Of a DNA stretch of 64,000 nt, positions 18,599-27,976 are shown piece after piece. How positions within the stretch are numbered: the stretch's first letter is position 1; every line of letters begins with the position of its first letter. The DNA is from Candidatus Phaeomarinobacter ectocarpi (lineage in GTDB: Bacteria; Pseudomonadota; Alphaproteobacteria; CGMCC-115125): assembly GCF_000689395.1 (NCBI RefSeq), contig NZ_HG966617.1, positions 816,753 through 880,752 on the forward strand, written 5' to 3'. A model generated the notes under the pieces. The model was given only the letters and a program-made list of their open reading frames with translations. It was not told the origin of the DNA and made no database searches. The position numbers were made by a program, and so were the translations under genes.

Positions 18599-19480
18599 TC
18601 ACATCTTTAGGTAAGACCTAAGTCCTTGATCCAAATGGTCAAACAGCGCCCGCATGCGTGTCACCCGGCGCAGGTCCTCGTGCATTACCAGCCACATCTC
18701 AAGATCAAACCCGAACGCGTCATGCAGGACAGGCACCAGATCCGGGTCATTGTTTCCCAAGGGCATGTGGCAGCCGCTAATGCCCGCACCGGCCTTGAGC
18801 AGGGCAACCTGCGCTGCATCCCGGTCAGTCCTGAGCGAAAAGAAGTCGCGGGCGATGGGATAGCCGGCTTCCTGCAGCGGCTCCATGACCCAGGCCTGCT
18901 TGTCAAAGCCGATGAACCGATGGCCAGACGCGTCATCGCTCAAGGACTGCGGAATGCCGTGTTTGGCCACGTAGGATTTATGCGCATAAAGCGCCACCCG
19001 CACAGTGCCCAGCCTCAGGCCCACAAGCGCGTCCTGGGTCGGCGCGACCATCCGAACGGCGATGTCAGCCTCGCGGGCGGAAAGGTTGTCCGTATGGTCC
19101 GACAGCACAAGTTCCACGGCGATGTCGGGATGCTCCTCGACGAACGGCGCCAGAATACCGGGAATGACGTGCGCGCCCATGAACTCGCTGACCGTCAGCC
19201 GGATGGTGCCGCTCAGGGCTTGCGCAGGTGCGCTGGCGGATCGCACCAGCGCTGCAGCGGCGGATTGCATGGCTTCCGCGTGGGGCCGCAGAGAAAGCGC
19301 CATATCCGTTGGCGTCAGCCCGCGGACGGAGCGCACAAACAGGCTGGTCTCAAGGCCCGCCTCAAGCGCTTCGATGTGGCGGCCCAGTGTCGGCTGGGTC
19401 AGCCCCAGCCGATCCGCCGCACCAGAAAGCGAGCCGGTATCCAGAACCGCCAGAAACGATCGCCAATGGTCCCAACTCAT
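18599..19480 (-). CDS. LysR-family transcriptional regulator
   Basis: An N-terminal winged helix-turn-helix (AVLDTGSLSGAADRLGLTQP) is followed by a substrate-binding-like domain; 293 aa. I chose the ATG at 19480, which has AGGA 6 nt upstream; an in-frame ATG at 19495 is possible. It is divergent from the epimerase-like gene and upstream of gcdH on the same strand, so either may be its target. Confidence 0.92.
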   Translation of the reverse strand: MSWDHWRSFLAVLDTGSLSGAADRLGLTQPTLGRHIEALEAGLETSLFVRSVRGLTPTDMALSLRPHAEAMQSAAAALVRSASAPAQALSGTIRLTVSEFMGAHVIPGILAPFVEEHPDIAVELVLSDHTDNLSAREADIAVRMVAPTQDALVGLRLGTVRVALYAHKSYVAKHGIPQSLSDDASGHRFIGFDKQAWVMEPLQEAGYPIARDFFSLRTDRDAAQVALLKAGAGISGCHMPLGNNDPDLVPVLHDAFGFDLEMWLVMHEDLRRVTRMRALFDHLDQGLRSYLKM

Positions 19481-19491
19481 GGTGTTCCTAG

Positions 19492-19505
19492 ACATACAAA
19501 TATGT
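19492..19505. promoter_or_regulatory. Candidate LysR-binding inverted repeat
   Basis: ACATA-CAAA-TATGT is a perfect 5-bp inverted repeat directly upstream of the LysR start and in the divergent promoter region of the epimerase-like gene. LysR proteins typically bind AT-rich T-N11-A sites in such gaps. Confidence 0.4.
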
Positions 19506-19613
19506 TTATCAACTGCACGTATTTCGTCAATTTATGTTTTGGCCGAGCATCCTCATCTTTGTCCGGTAAGCGGTAAAACCGCTGATTTCTCAGACGTTTT
19601 CAGGAGCAGGATC

Positions 19614-20636
19614 ATGACCTCGACCACACGGATACTCGTCATCGGCGCCACCGGCGGCATCGGCTCGGAAGTGGCCAAGGCCGCTCTTGCTGCGGGGTGG
19701 GATGTCCGGGCGATGCACCGCCGCCCCAAAAAGGCGGCCGCCGCCATGGCGGATATGGGCGTGGAATGGGTGAAAGGCGACGCCATGCGGGCAAAGGACG
19801 TCACCCGCGCCGCCAAGGACTGCGACGTGATTTTTCACGGCGCAAACCCGCCCGGCTATAAGAAGTGGAAACAGCTGGCGATCCCGATGCTCGCCAACAC
19901 CATCAAGGCTGCCGAGACGGTGAAGGCGCGCATCGCCTTTCCCGGCAACATCTACGTGTATGGCGACGACGCGTTTCCCGTTCTGGGCGAAGATGCACCG
20001 CAGCATCCACCGACAGAAAAAGGAAACATACGCATCGAGATGGAATATATGTTGCGCCGCACACCCCAACCCGCGCTCGTTGTGCGCGCCGGAGATTTCT
20101 TCGGACCCAATGCCCCGGGCTCCTGGGTGGGCGGCGGCATGATCAAGGCCGAAAAGCCGATTTCATCCGTCACCTATCCCGGCGACCCGAAAACCCTGCA
20201 CGCCTTTGCCTATCTTCCTGACCTGGCGGAGACGTTCATCCGTCTACTGAGCAACCCGGAAGTTGCGGCATCCAACTTCGACATTTTTCATTTTGCGGGC
20301 CACACGGTTGGCGGCGATACCGGTGTGAGTTTCCCGGACGCACTGCGGAACGCAGCCCGCATGCCCGACGCGCCCATCAAGAAGCTGCCCTGGGCCATGG
20401 TCCGGGTCGCGGGGGTCTTCAACGAGACGTTCCGAGAGCTTTGGAAGATGCGCTATCTGTGGAGAACGCCACACCGGCTGGACAACACCAAGCTGCAATC
20501 AGTGATTGGCAGCGAGCCGCATACACCGCTTGAAGAAGCTCTGCGGGTCACGCTGGTGGGTCATGGATGCCTGCCCGAACAGGCGCCTGCCGCATCGCCA
20601 CAAAACGAAACCGGCCATGCAGCGGTAGCTGCATGA
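19614..20636 (+). CDS. NAD(P)-binding epimerase-like protein
   Basis: Extended short-chain dehydrogenase/NmrA-type Rossmann protein of 340 aa. The N-terminal ILVIGATGGIGSEV is the dinucleotide-binding motif. The usual catalytic YxxxK is not evident (EMEYMLRR is at the place), so it may bind rather than convert a substrate. The start ATG has CAGGAG 8 nt upstream. It is divergent from the LysR gene, which may control it. Confidence 0.8.
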   Translation: MTSTTRILVIGATGGIGSEVAKAALAAGWDVRAMHRRPKKAAAAMADMGVEWVKGDAMRAKDVTRAAKDCDVIFHGANPPGYKKWKQLAIPMLANTIKAAETVKARIAFPGNIYVYGDDAFPVLGEDAPQHPPTEKGNIRIEMEYMLRRTPQPALVVRAGDFFGPNAPGSWVGGGMIKAEKPISSVTYPGDPKTLHAFAYLPDLAETFIRLLSNPEVAASNFDIFHFAGHTVGGDTGVSFPDALRNAARMPDAPIKKLPWAMVRVAGVFNETFRELWKMRYLWRTPHRLDNTKLQSVIGSEPHTPLEEALRVTLVGHGCLPEQAPAASPQNETGHAAVAA

Positions 20637-20641
20637 CCGGT
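20610..20641 (-). terminator. Terminator of the nitronate monooxygenase gene
   Basis: A 14-bp stem with one mismatch (20610-20623 with 20628-20641, 4-nt loop) is followed, on the minus strand, by the T-rich TTTCGTTTTG. The hairpin overlaps the end of the convergent epimerase-like gene, and may serve both strands. Confidence 0.65.
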
Positions 20642-20666
20642 CATATTCTCAGGCTGATGGGTGGTC

Positions 20667-21674
20667 TTATTCAGCGGCGGATGCTTTGGCAGCGTGTGCG
20701 GACAAAAGTGACCGCCCACTAAGCCCATCCAGTGCTGAGCGGTACTGCTCCTCAAGCCGGTCCACAAGGTCCGCGACGGGAGGGGAATCGGAAATGCTGC
20801 CGATGCCCTGACCGGAGCCCCAGATGTCTTTCCAGGCTTTCTGCTTGGTGTTGCCGCCAGACCCGAAGTTCATCTTGGATTTGTCCGCCTCCGGAAGATT
20901 ATGCGGATCAAGACCTGCGTCTTCGATGGACGGTGCCAGATAGTTGCCATGCACGCCGGTAAACAGGTTGGAATACACAATGTCGTTGGCGGCATGCTTG
21001 ATCAGGGATTCCTTGTATCCCGGGTCCGCATTGGCTTCTTCCGTCGCAATGAAGCGGGTGCCGATATAGGCAAAGTCCGCCCCCAGGGCCAACGCGCTGG
21101 CAATGGACGACCCATCGGAAATCGCACCGGACAGAATAACCGTGCCGTCGAACCATTCCTTCACTTCGCGTACAAGTGCGAACGGTGAGAGCGAGCCGGC
21201 ATGGCCCCCGGCACCTGCACATACGAGGATCAACCCGTCCACGCCTTCTTCAGCGGCCTTCTTGGCGTGCTTCACATTGATGACGTCATGATAGACGACG
21301 CCGCCATAGGAATGCGCGGCTTCCACCACGAATGCCGGTGGGCGCAGGGATGTGATGATTATCGGCACTTCGTGCTTCACACACACATCCATGTCGTGCT
21401 GCAGACGATCATTCGATGCATGGCAGATCTGGTTCACCGCAAAGGGGGCAACCTTCTTGTCCGGATTGGCGGCCTGATACTCGGCCAGTTCCGTCTTGAT
21501 GCGGACGATCCACTCTTCCAGCACATGTTCGGGCCGTGCATTGAGCGCCGGGAACGAGCCGATGATGCCCGCCTTGCACTGGGCAATAACGAGTTCAGGA
21601 CCGGACACGATAAACAGCGGTGAGCCGATAACCGGCATCCGCAAATTGTCACGGATGTGAGCAGGAATGGCCAT
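20667..21674 (-). CDS. Nitronate monooxygenase (first copy)
   Basis: FMN-dependent TIM-barrel oxygenase of the 2-nitropropane dioxygenase/nitronate monooxygenase family, 335 aa. It has the phosphate-binding glycine run VCAGAGGHAG and LGADFAYIGTRFIATEE. Enzymes of this family detoxify alkyl nitronates such as propionate-3-nitronate. The ATG has GGAGAC 7 nt upstream. A diverged second copy lies at 23844-24839. Confidence 0.85.
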   Translation of the reverse strand: MAIPAHIRDNLRMPVIGSPLFIVSGPELVIAQCKAGIIGSFPALNARPEHVLEEWIVRIKTELAEYQAANPDKKVAPFAVNQICHASNDRLQHDMDVCVKHEVPIIITSLRPPAFVVEAAHSYGGVVYHDVINVKHAKKAAEEGVDGLILVCAGAGGHAGSLSPFALVREVKEWFDGTVILSGAISDGSSIASALALGADFAYIGTRFIATEEANADPGYKESLIKHAANDIVYSNLFTGVHGNYLAPSIEDAGLDPHNLPEADKSKMNFGSGGNTKQKAWKDIWGSGQGIGSISDSPPVADLVDRLEEQYRSALDGLSGRSLLSAHAAKASAAE

Positions 21675-21768
21675 GCGAAGTCTCCAAGAGAAAAGGATCA
21701 GGTGTTGTGAGGATATTTGGCGCGCGGAGCCGGAATGTCCAGTTCAGGAATGAACAGTTATCTATCCA

Positions 21769-22728
21769 TTACTGAACAGGAAAAGGCGTGGCATCGCCCC
21801 ATGGCTCAATGCTTCCCAGGAATGTCAGCAGGGCGGCCGCAACGTCGTCTGGCGCTTCAACCTGCGGAAAATGGCCCACACCCTCAAGTTCCACATAGGT
21901 ATAGGGCCCGGTAAATCCGTCCTTGCCTGCTTCGAACAGCTCAATATCAAGGGCCCCATCGTCGGCCCCCGCAATCACCAGGGACGGCATGGCGAAGCGG
22001 GTATCCTTGTCCGCCCGCTGGGTGCCCGGTGTCGGGTCAGCGCTGATGGACCAGTAATAGCCCAGCACTCCCTCCACACCCCCTTCGACGGCGAGGCTCT
22101 CTTTGACTGCGGTCGTATCGCGACGGTCCACATCAAAGGTCGGCGCCCAGGCCTCCACAATGCCGTCGATATGGGCAAAGTCGTTGCGAGCCACCATCCA
22201 GCTGGCCCAGGGAAACTGGTAGTAAATGAAATGCGGCGCATTGAGGAAAAGGCTGAGGCTCGGCTCGGTTGCCATGGGATGCGGGATCGTCAGGGAGACA
22301 AGACCAACCACCGTATCCGGGTCCGTCACCGCAGCAGACATGGCCGCCGTCGCGCCCCAGTCATGGCCCACCACAACCGCCTTGCTTTCGCCCAGTGCTT
22401 CAATCAAGGCCAGCGCGTCCGCCCCCAGGGTGCCCACGGTGTAGTCTTCATCCGGTGCAAACCCGCTGGGCGCATAGCCGCGCATGTTGGGCGCCACCAC
22501 GCGGTAGCCTGCCGCCGCCAGTTTGGCCTGCACCTGTTTCCAGCCACGGGCCGTTTCCGGGTAGCCGTGCAGCAGCACAACGAGTGGTCCGGTGCCTTCT
22601 TCCAGATAGGCCAGCTCAACGCCGTTGGCTTCAATGAAGGAGAATGCGCGCGTGTCCTCGGCCCGCGCGGCTCCAGCTGCCGCAGCAGCCACCAACACGA
22701 GTGCCGCAAAAAAACGAATGCCCATCAT
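21769..22728 (-). CDS. Exported alpha/beta hydrolase, epoxide-hydrolase-like
   Basis: A hydrophobic N-terminal signal peptide (cleavage likely after AARA, about residue 23) precedes an alpha/beta hydrolase fold, 319 aa. HGYPET is the oxyanion-hole motif. The nucleophile is Asp123 in GHDWGA and the catalytic His is in GHFPQVEAP. An aspartate nucleophile and HGYPET favour an epoxide hydrolase or dehalogenase over an esterase. The start codon overlaps the stop of the upstream LysR gene (ATGA), so the two are one operon. Confidence 0.85.
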   Translation of the reverse strand: MMGIRFFAALVLVAAAAAGAARAEDTRAFSFIEANGVELAYLEEGTGPLVVLLHGYPETARGWKQVQAKLAAAGYRVVAPNMRGYAPSGFAPDEDYTVGTLGADALALIEALGESKAVVVGHDWGATAAMSAAVTDPDTVVGLVSLTIPHPMATEPSLSLFLNAPHFIYYQFPWASWMVARNDFAHIDGIVEAWAPTFDVDRRDTTAVKESLAVEGGVEGVLGYYWSISADPTPGTQRADKDTRFAMPSLVIAGADDGALDIELFEAGKDGFTGPYTYVELEGVGHFPQVEAPDDVAAALLTFLGSIEPWGDATPFPVQ

Positions 22729-23627
22729 ATCCTCCCCAGAAGCATGTTGCGGTCAGTCTTGGCCGCTTCCGCGATAAAGTCGAGCACCGCCCGCACCGCA
22801 GGCGTATTTGTCAGATCCGGATGGGCCAGAAGCCAAACATCCGTGGCGCTGAACAGTTTTTCCGGCGCCACCCGCACGAGGTCTGCATGTGCATCGCCCT
22901 GCAGACAGGTCAGAGGCGCAATACCGCCATGGGTCCGCACGGCACTCACCATGTCCGCCATGGAAGAGCAGCGCAGATAGGTCGGTGCGCCGCGCGTCAC
23001 ATGTGCCGCCCAGCGCGCCAGTTCGGCGTCATTGGCTTCACCGGCAAAACCAATCAGCCGATGATCTGCCCATTCACCTCGCTGCTGCGGCAGGCCATTG
23101 GCGTCCGCGTACTCACGCGACGCATAAAACGCGACGCCACACCGGGCGATCTTGCGCCCCACAAGGTTTTCCTCGCCCGGGCCATAGAGCCGGATAACAA
23201 TCTCGGCCTCGCGCCGGGTGACGCTGGCCGGCCATGCATCGGTCACAAACTCGATCTCGATTTGCGGATAGCGTTCCGTAAACGCGCTCATATGCGGCAT
23301 CAGCCAGTAGCCCGCCAGCGTCGCAGCCGTGGACACGCGCACGATGCCCTGCGGCGTGCCGCTGGCGTCAGACAACGCATGTCCCGCACGCAGGACGGCA
23401 GATGCAATCTCGTCGGCTTCCGCCTTCAGCTTTTCACCGCCCGGCGACAGCCCGAACCCGTCATTGGTTTGCACAAAGAGCTTTGTGCCCAGCGCCTCCT
23501 CCAGTTCCGTAATCTTGCGGCCCACGGTGGCATGGCTCAGTTTCAGCTGGCGACCCGCACCGGAATAGCTGCGCGCCTCCGCAACCGCCAGAAACACCCG
23601 GTAGAGGTCCCAATTCGCCTGGCTCAT
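22725..23627 (-). CDS. LysR-family transcriptional regulator
   Basis: A 300-aa LysR protein with the N-terminal helix-turn-helix AEARSYSGAGRQLKLSHATV and an effector domain. It is translationally coupled to the downstream hydrolase gene and divergent from the second nitronate monooxygenase, so it may control both. It is one of two LysR regulators within 5 kb. Confidence 0.9.
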   Translation of the reverse strand: MSQANWDLYRVFLAVAEARSYSGAGRQLKLSHATVGRKITELEEALGTKLFVQTNDGFGLSPGGEKLKAEADEIASAVLRAGHALSDASGTPQGIVRVSTAATLAGYWLMPHMSAFTERYPQIEIEFVTDAWPASVTRREAEIVIRLYGPGEENLVGRKIARCGVAFYASREYADANGLPQQRGEWADHRLIGFAGEANDAELARWAAHVTRGAPTYLRCSSMADMVSAVRTHGGIAPLTCLQGDAHADLVRVAPEKLFSATDVWLLAHPDLTNTPAVRAVLDFIAEAAKTDRNMLLGRI

Positions 23628-23804
23628 TTATCTGGTGTCCCGTCAGGTTTCCGCAGCGTTTTGCCGCCTTGTTGCTAATCTAACAGGCCGCTGAACAAAT
23701 CTGAACAGGTGTCGGGGTGCAAGGCGCTTTGCAAACCTGCTAAAACACCGGTCATCAAGATATCCAGAAAGCTGGCGCCACAACGCGTCGTGCCAAATAA
23801 TTAA

Positions 23805-24839
<1,035 letters not shown>

Positions 24840-24865
24840 GCCCGCAAACATTCCGCAAGAACAGG

Positions 24866-24897
24866 AGCCCCGGATGCGCAAGCGTCCGGGGCTTTTT
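24866..24897 (+). terminator. Rho-independent terminator
   Basis: A 12-bp stem with one G-T pair (24866-24877 with 24882-24893), a GCAA tetraloop and five T. It lies 26 bp after the nitronate monooxygenase stop codon. Confidence 0.93.
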
Positions 24898-24922
24898 CAT
24901 GGGCCAACCAAACCGCAATACC

Positions 24923-24997
24923 CGCTTTCCCTCCGGCTTGACCGGAGGGCCCATCGGCAGCTCGGATAGACCCTCCGGTCAAGCCGGAGGGAGAGCG
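24923..24997. repeat. Inverted pair of CCCTCCGG-N5-CCGGAGGG palindromes
   Basis: Two short palindromes (24929-24949 and 24971-24991) are reverse complements of each other. With flanks they form a 27-bp inverted repeat with one mismatch and a 21-bp spacer. A third copy lies at 26145-26179. Confidence 0.85.
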
Positions 24998-25033
24998 GAG
25001 ATGAAAGGTCTCGAATCCAAAACACTCCCGTAT

Positions 25034-25052
25034 CCCCGGGCTGGACCCGGGG
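25034..25052. repeat. CCCCGGG-N5-CCCGGGG palindrome
   Basis: Perfect 7-bp arms with CTGGA between. It resembles GC-rich palindromes common between genes in alphaproteobacteria. Confidence 0.6.
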
Positions 25053-25121
25053 TCCACTCGCATTGCCTCTTGCGGCACCGAACTCTTTGGCACCGCGCCC
25101 TGCCGCACGGCATGTAGGCGT

Positions 25122-25138
25122 CGGATCAAGTCCGGGGA
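25122..25138. repeat. Related CGGA-TCAAG-TCCG element
   Basis: Short arms flank the same TCAAG loop seen in the other copies; probably a degenerate member of the repeat group. Confidence 0.45.
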
Positions 25139-25144
25139 CACGGC

Positions 25145-26044
25145 TTAGAGGATGATCAGCACCAGCCCGGCCACAACCAACGCAATACCCGCAAGCTCCG
25201 CCCGGTTGGTTTTCTCTTTGAAAATCAGGGTGGATGTCGCCAGCGCAAACACCAGCTCAATCTGCCCCAGCGCCTTCACATAGGCGGCATTTTCCAGCGC
25301 GAAAGCCGTGAACCAGCCAATGGAGCCAATGACGCTGGCAATGCCGACAGCAAGTGCGGGCCGCCACCGCACGTAGCTCTGTTTCAGGGAGTCCCGGTCG
25401 CGCAGCCCCAGCCATACACTCATGATCAGCGTCTGCCAGATCAGGACGGCGGTCAGCGTGGTCGCCGCAGAAACCGCAAAGCCATTGTCTTCAAGCGCCA
25501 GCGAGGCAGCGCGGTAGCACACAGACGCAATGGCAAACCCGGCACCACACCCAAGACCCATGAGGGCAACTGGTGATCCAAGCGACGTGAGAATGGCCCG
25601 CGGCGTCACAGCCGTGCGCGCAACCGAAAGCGCGATGACACCAATGAAGCTGATGAGAATGCCTGCAAAGGCATAAGGCCCGACCACTTCCCCAAGCACA
25701 ACAAACCCGATCAATGCAGTCTGCACTGTTTCGGTTTTTGAGTAGGTCGTGCCGACCGTAAACACGCGCAGGGCAAACATCCGTACAAGGAGCACGGCTG
25801 CAACCACCTGCGCTGCGCCGCCAATGAGAACAGACACAACGAACGTCGTGTTGATTTGAGGCGTTGTCTCGCCGGTAACCTGTAACAGAACAATGAGATA
25901 CAGCACCGCAAAGGGCAGGCCGTAGAGGAAGCGCACATAAGAGGCCCCCGTCGCCGTCAGGTCGGACGCCAGACTCTTCTGTAAGGCAGAGCGCACGTTC
26001 TGTGAAAACGCCGCAACGAGTGTGAAAGCTATCCAAAGCGGCAT
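25145..26044 (-). CDS. EamA/DMT-family transporter
   Basis: Polytopic membrane protein of 299 aa with about ten hydrophobic segments in two internally similar halves, the drug/metabolite transporter layout. The end of the second half has the EKTNRAELAGIALVVAGLVLI pattern (here cited by its parts EKTNRAELAG and VVAGLVLI) typical of EamA proteins. Substrate unknown. It is flanked on both sides by palindromic repeats and seems monocistronic. Confidence 0.85.
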   Translation of the reverse strand: MPLWIAFTLVAAFSQNVRSALQKSLASDLTATGASYVRFLYGLPFAVLYLIVLLQVTGETTPQINTTFVVSVLIGGAAQVVAAVLLVRMFALRVFTVGTTYSKTETVQTALIGFVVLGEVVGPYAFAGILISFIGVIALSVARTAVTPRAILTSLGSPVALMGLGCGAGFAIASVCYRAASLALEDNGFAVSAATTLTAVLIWQTLIMSVWLGLRDRDSLKQSYVRWRPALAVGIASVIGSIGWFTAFALENAAYVKALGQIELVFALATSTLIFKEKTNRAELAGIALVVAGLVLIIL

Positions 26045-26144
26045 GGAAAGATCCGGGCAGGGAAGGGTGCCTAGGTTCTAAGCCCCAATGCCAGCAGGAT
26101 GCCACTCATGCCAGCCATGCGTATCGGCATCTTCCGTTCCGTCC

Positions 26145-26179
26145 CCGCTTTCCCTCCGGTCAAGCCGGAGGGAAAGCGG
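26145..26179. repeat. Palindromic repeat with 15-bp arms
   Basis: Perfect 15-bp arms (26145-26159 and 26165-26179) flank a TCAAG loop. The core is the same CCCTCCGG/CCGGAGGG unit as at 24929 and 24971. It lies 21 bp after the stop codon of the minus-strand hydrolase gene, so it may also stop transcription, although no clean T-run follows. Confidence 0.88.
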
Positions 26180-26199
26180 ATATGGGGTGGCAAAGAGCC

Positions 26200-27450
26200 C
26201 TAGTCGTTGATGGCCGCATAGACCAGCTGCTGGAACTGGCGCCGCAGCGGGTAGGCTCCTGATGGCATCAACTGCGTCATCAGGATTGCAATCAGGTCTT
26301 CCGACGGATCGATCCAGAAAATCGTGCTGGCCGCACCGCCCCAGTAATAGGTGCCGTCGGGCCCGGTGATCTGCGACTTGGCTTCATCCACCGTCACCGC
26401 AAAGCCAAGGCCAAAGCCGATGCCGGCATTTGTGGTTTCAGAAAACGCACCTTGCGCAAGACCTTCAAGGTCCTGTCCACCTGGCAGATGGTTCTTGGTC
26501 ATCAGCGTGATGGTCGGGCGCGACAGCAGCCGTGTGCCGTCCGGTGCCGTCCCGCCGCGCAGCAGCATCTGACAGAATTTGAGATAGTCGGACTGTGTCG
26601 ACACAAGCCCGCCGCCGCCAGACGTAAACACCGGCGCACGCGCATAGCGACCGGTCTCCGGATCATCGGCCAGTGCAAAGGACTTGGTCTTGGGGTCGCG
26701 CTGATAGTTGGCAGCAAAGCGCGGCATCTGGTCGGCACTCACCTGAAACGCCGTGTCCGTCATGCCCAGCGGCTGGAAGATGCGCGTGTTGAAGAAATCA
26801 AACAGCGACATGCCCGAGACAACTTCCACCAGCCGACCCAGCACATCCGTGGACACCGAGTAGCTCCACGCTTCACCTGGATTGTGCAGCAGCGGCATGC
26901 GGCCCAGCAACTTGCAGAATTCTTCAAGGTTGGATGTTGTGAGGTCCACGCCGCCGATTTTGAAGTGGCGATAGGCTTCGTCCACCGGATGCACTTCCAT
27001 GAACCCGTAAGTAAAGCCGGACATATGCGTCAGCAGATCGCGGATCGTCACCTGACGGCTGGCAGATTTCACAGCCATGCCGCGCGCAGGTCCGCCCGCA
27101 TAGACCTTCAGGTCGCCAAGTTCAGGAATGTAGCGGCCGATTTCGTGCTCCAGCTGAAAACGGCCTTCCTCAAACAGCATCATGACGGCAACCGAGGTGA
27201 TCGGCTTCGACATGGAATAGATGCGGAAGATGGTGTCATGGGTCAGCGTCTTGCCGCGCTCCACATCCATCTGCCCCTGCACGTCAAAATGCGCCAGCTC
27301 GCCTTTGCGCCACACCAGCGTTGAAAGACCGGCAAGCTTCTTGCGGTCCACATAGCTCTGAAAAAACGGCGTGATGCGCGCCAGTCGGTCCGGGCACATG
27401 CCCGCCTGTTTGGCGGCGCTGGTCGGGTCGTTGATGAGGGGAGCGTTCAT
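26200..27450 (-). CDS. Serine hydrolase, class C beta-lactamase family (EstB-like)
   Basis: Cytoplasmic (no signal peptide) 416-aa protein with the penicillin-binding/beta-lactamase fold. The nucleophile motif SxxK is SMSKP in FRIYSMSKPITS, and the tyrosine motif is in AWSYSVSTD. Proteins of this group are usually esterases (EstB-type) rather than true beta-lactamases. It overlaps the upstream small gene by 4 bp, so they are coupled. Confidence 0.87.
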   Translation of the reverse strand: MNAPLINDPTSAAKQAGMCPDRLARITPFFQSYVDRKKLAGLSTLVWRKGELAHFDVQGQMDVERGKTLTHDTIFRIYSMSKPITSVAVMMLFEEGRFQLEHEIGRYIPELGDLKVYAGGPARGMAVKSASRQVTIRDLLTHMSGFTYGFMEVHPVDEAYRHFKIGGVDLTTSNLEEFCKLLGRMPLLHNPGEAWSYSVSTDVLGRLVEVVSGMSLFDFFNTRIFQPLGMTDTAFQVSADQMPRFAANYQRDPKTKSFALADDPETGRYARAPVFTSGGGGLVSTQSDYLKFCQMLLRGGTAPDGTRLLSRPTITLMTKNHLPGGQDLEGLAQGAFSETTNAGIGFGLGFAVTVDEAKSQITGPDGTYYWGGAASTIFWIDPSEDLIAILMTQLMPSGAYPLRRQFQQLVYAAIND

Positions 27451-27758
27451 GATGCTGTGGGCCTGTTCTGCTGTTCTTCAGGATAGCTCAGCGCCGCGAC
27501 GAGGTCCGTCAGCATGCGCGATTGATAGGCCGGCTGGTCATTGCCGTGTTCAAGGTCAAATGCTTTCCACAGGCCCGCAGCCTTTTCGATGCGAAAGCTG
27601 GGATGGGTCCAGCCGCAGCGATAGACCAGCACGCAGGGGCTGCCGTCTTCGTTGGTGACCACGTCGATATCGAGAGGCGAGCCTGCAGCAGCCTGAAACA
27701 GCCGCGTTCGGTCGCGATCGGTTATCCGGTCGAGCGGAAGATTAACAATATTGGTCAC
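27447..27758 (-). CDS. Small protein of unknown function
   Basis: A 103-aa protein with no motif I recognise. It has a WTHPSFRIEKAAGLW segment and an even charge, and looks soluble. Its stop overlaps the start of the serine hydrolase gene (ATGA), which supports it as a real coupled gene. Confidence 0.65.
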   Translation of the reverse strand: MTNIVNLPLDRITDRDRTRLFQAAAGSPLDIDVVTNEDGSPCVLVYRCGWTHPSFRIEKAAGLWKAFDLEHGNDQPAYQSRMLTDLVAALSYPEEQQNRPTAS

Positions 27759-27976
27759 TCAGTCCCCCAGGGCCGGACAACCGGCCATCGCCGCTGCAGG
27801 TCCCCCTGTTTCTCAAGGGCCAGCGCAGCTGTCTTCGTTTTTCTGCGAGCCATTGTTGGATAGACGACGCGACGGGGCAAGACTCAGTTGCGCCGAGTCG
27901 GCAGATTCATCGCTTCATTCACGCTTTAAGATTACCAAAGCCTGAGAAGACGGCATCAAACCTGAGCTAATGTCCG

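Larger units (their letters stand above)
24840..25144. other. Non-coding gap with a cluster of palindromic repeats
   Basis: This 305-bp gap contains a terminator and four palindromic repeat units (entered separately) and no credible gene. Confidence 0.8.

Noticed and set aside
21871-22980. Long plus-strand frame opposite the epoxide-hydrolase-like and LysR genes
   Set aside because: It lies antisense to two well-supported genes, is rich in His/Arg/Gly and crosses a gene boundary.
22644-23678. Plus-strand frame antisense to the LysR gene
   Set aside because: It mirrors the LysR gene; no motif, no ribosome-binding site.
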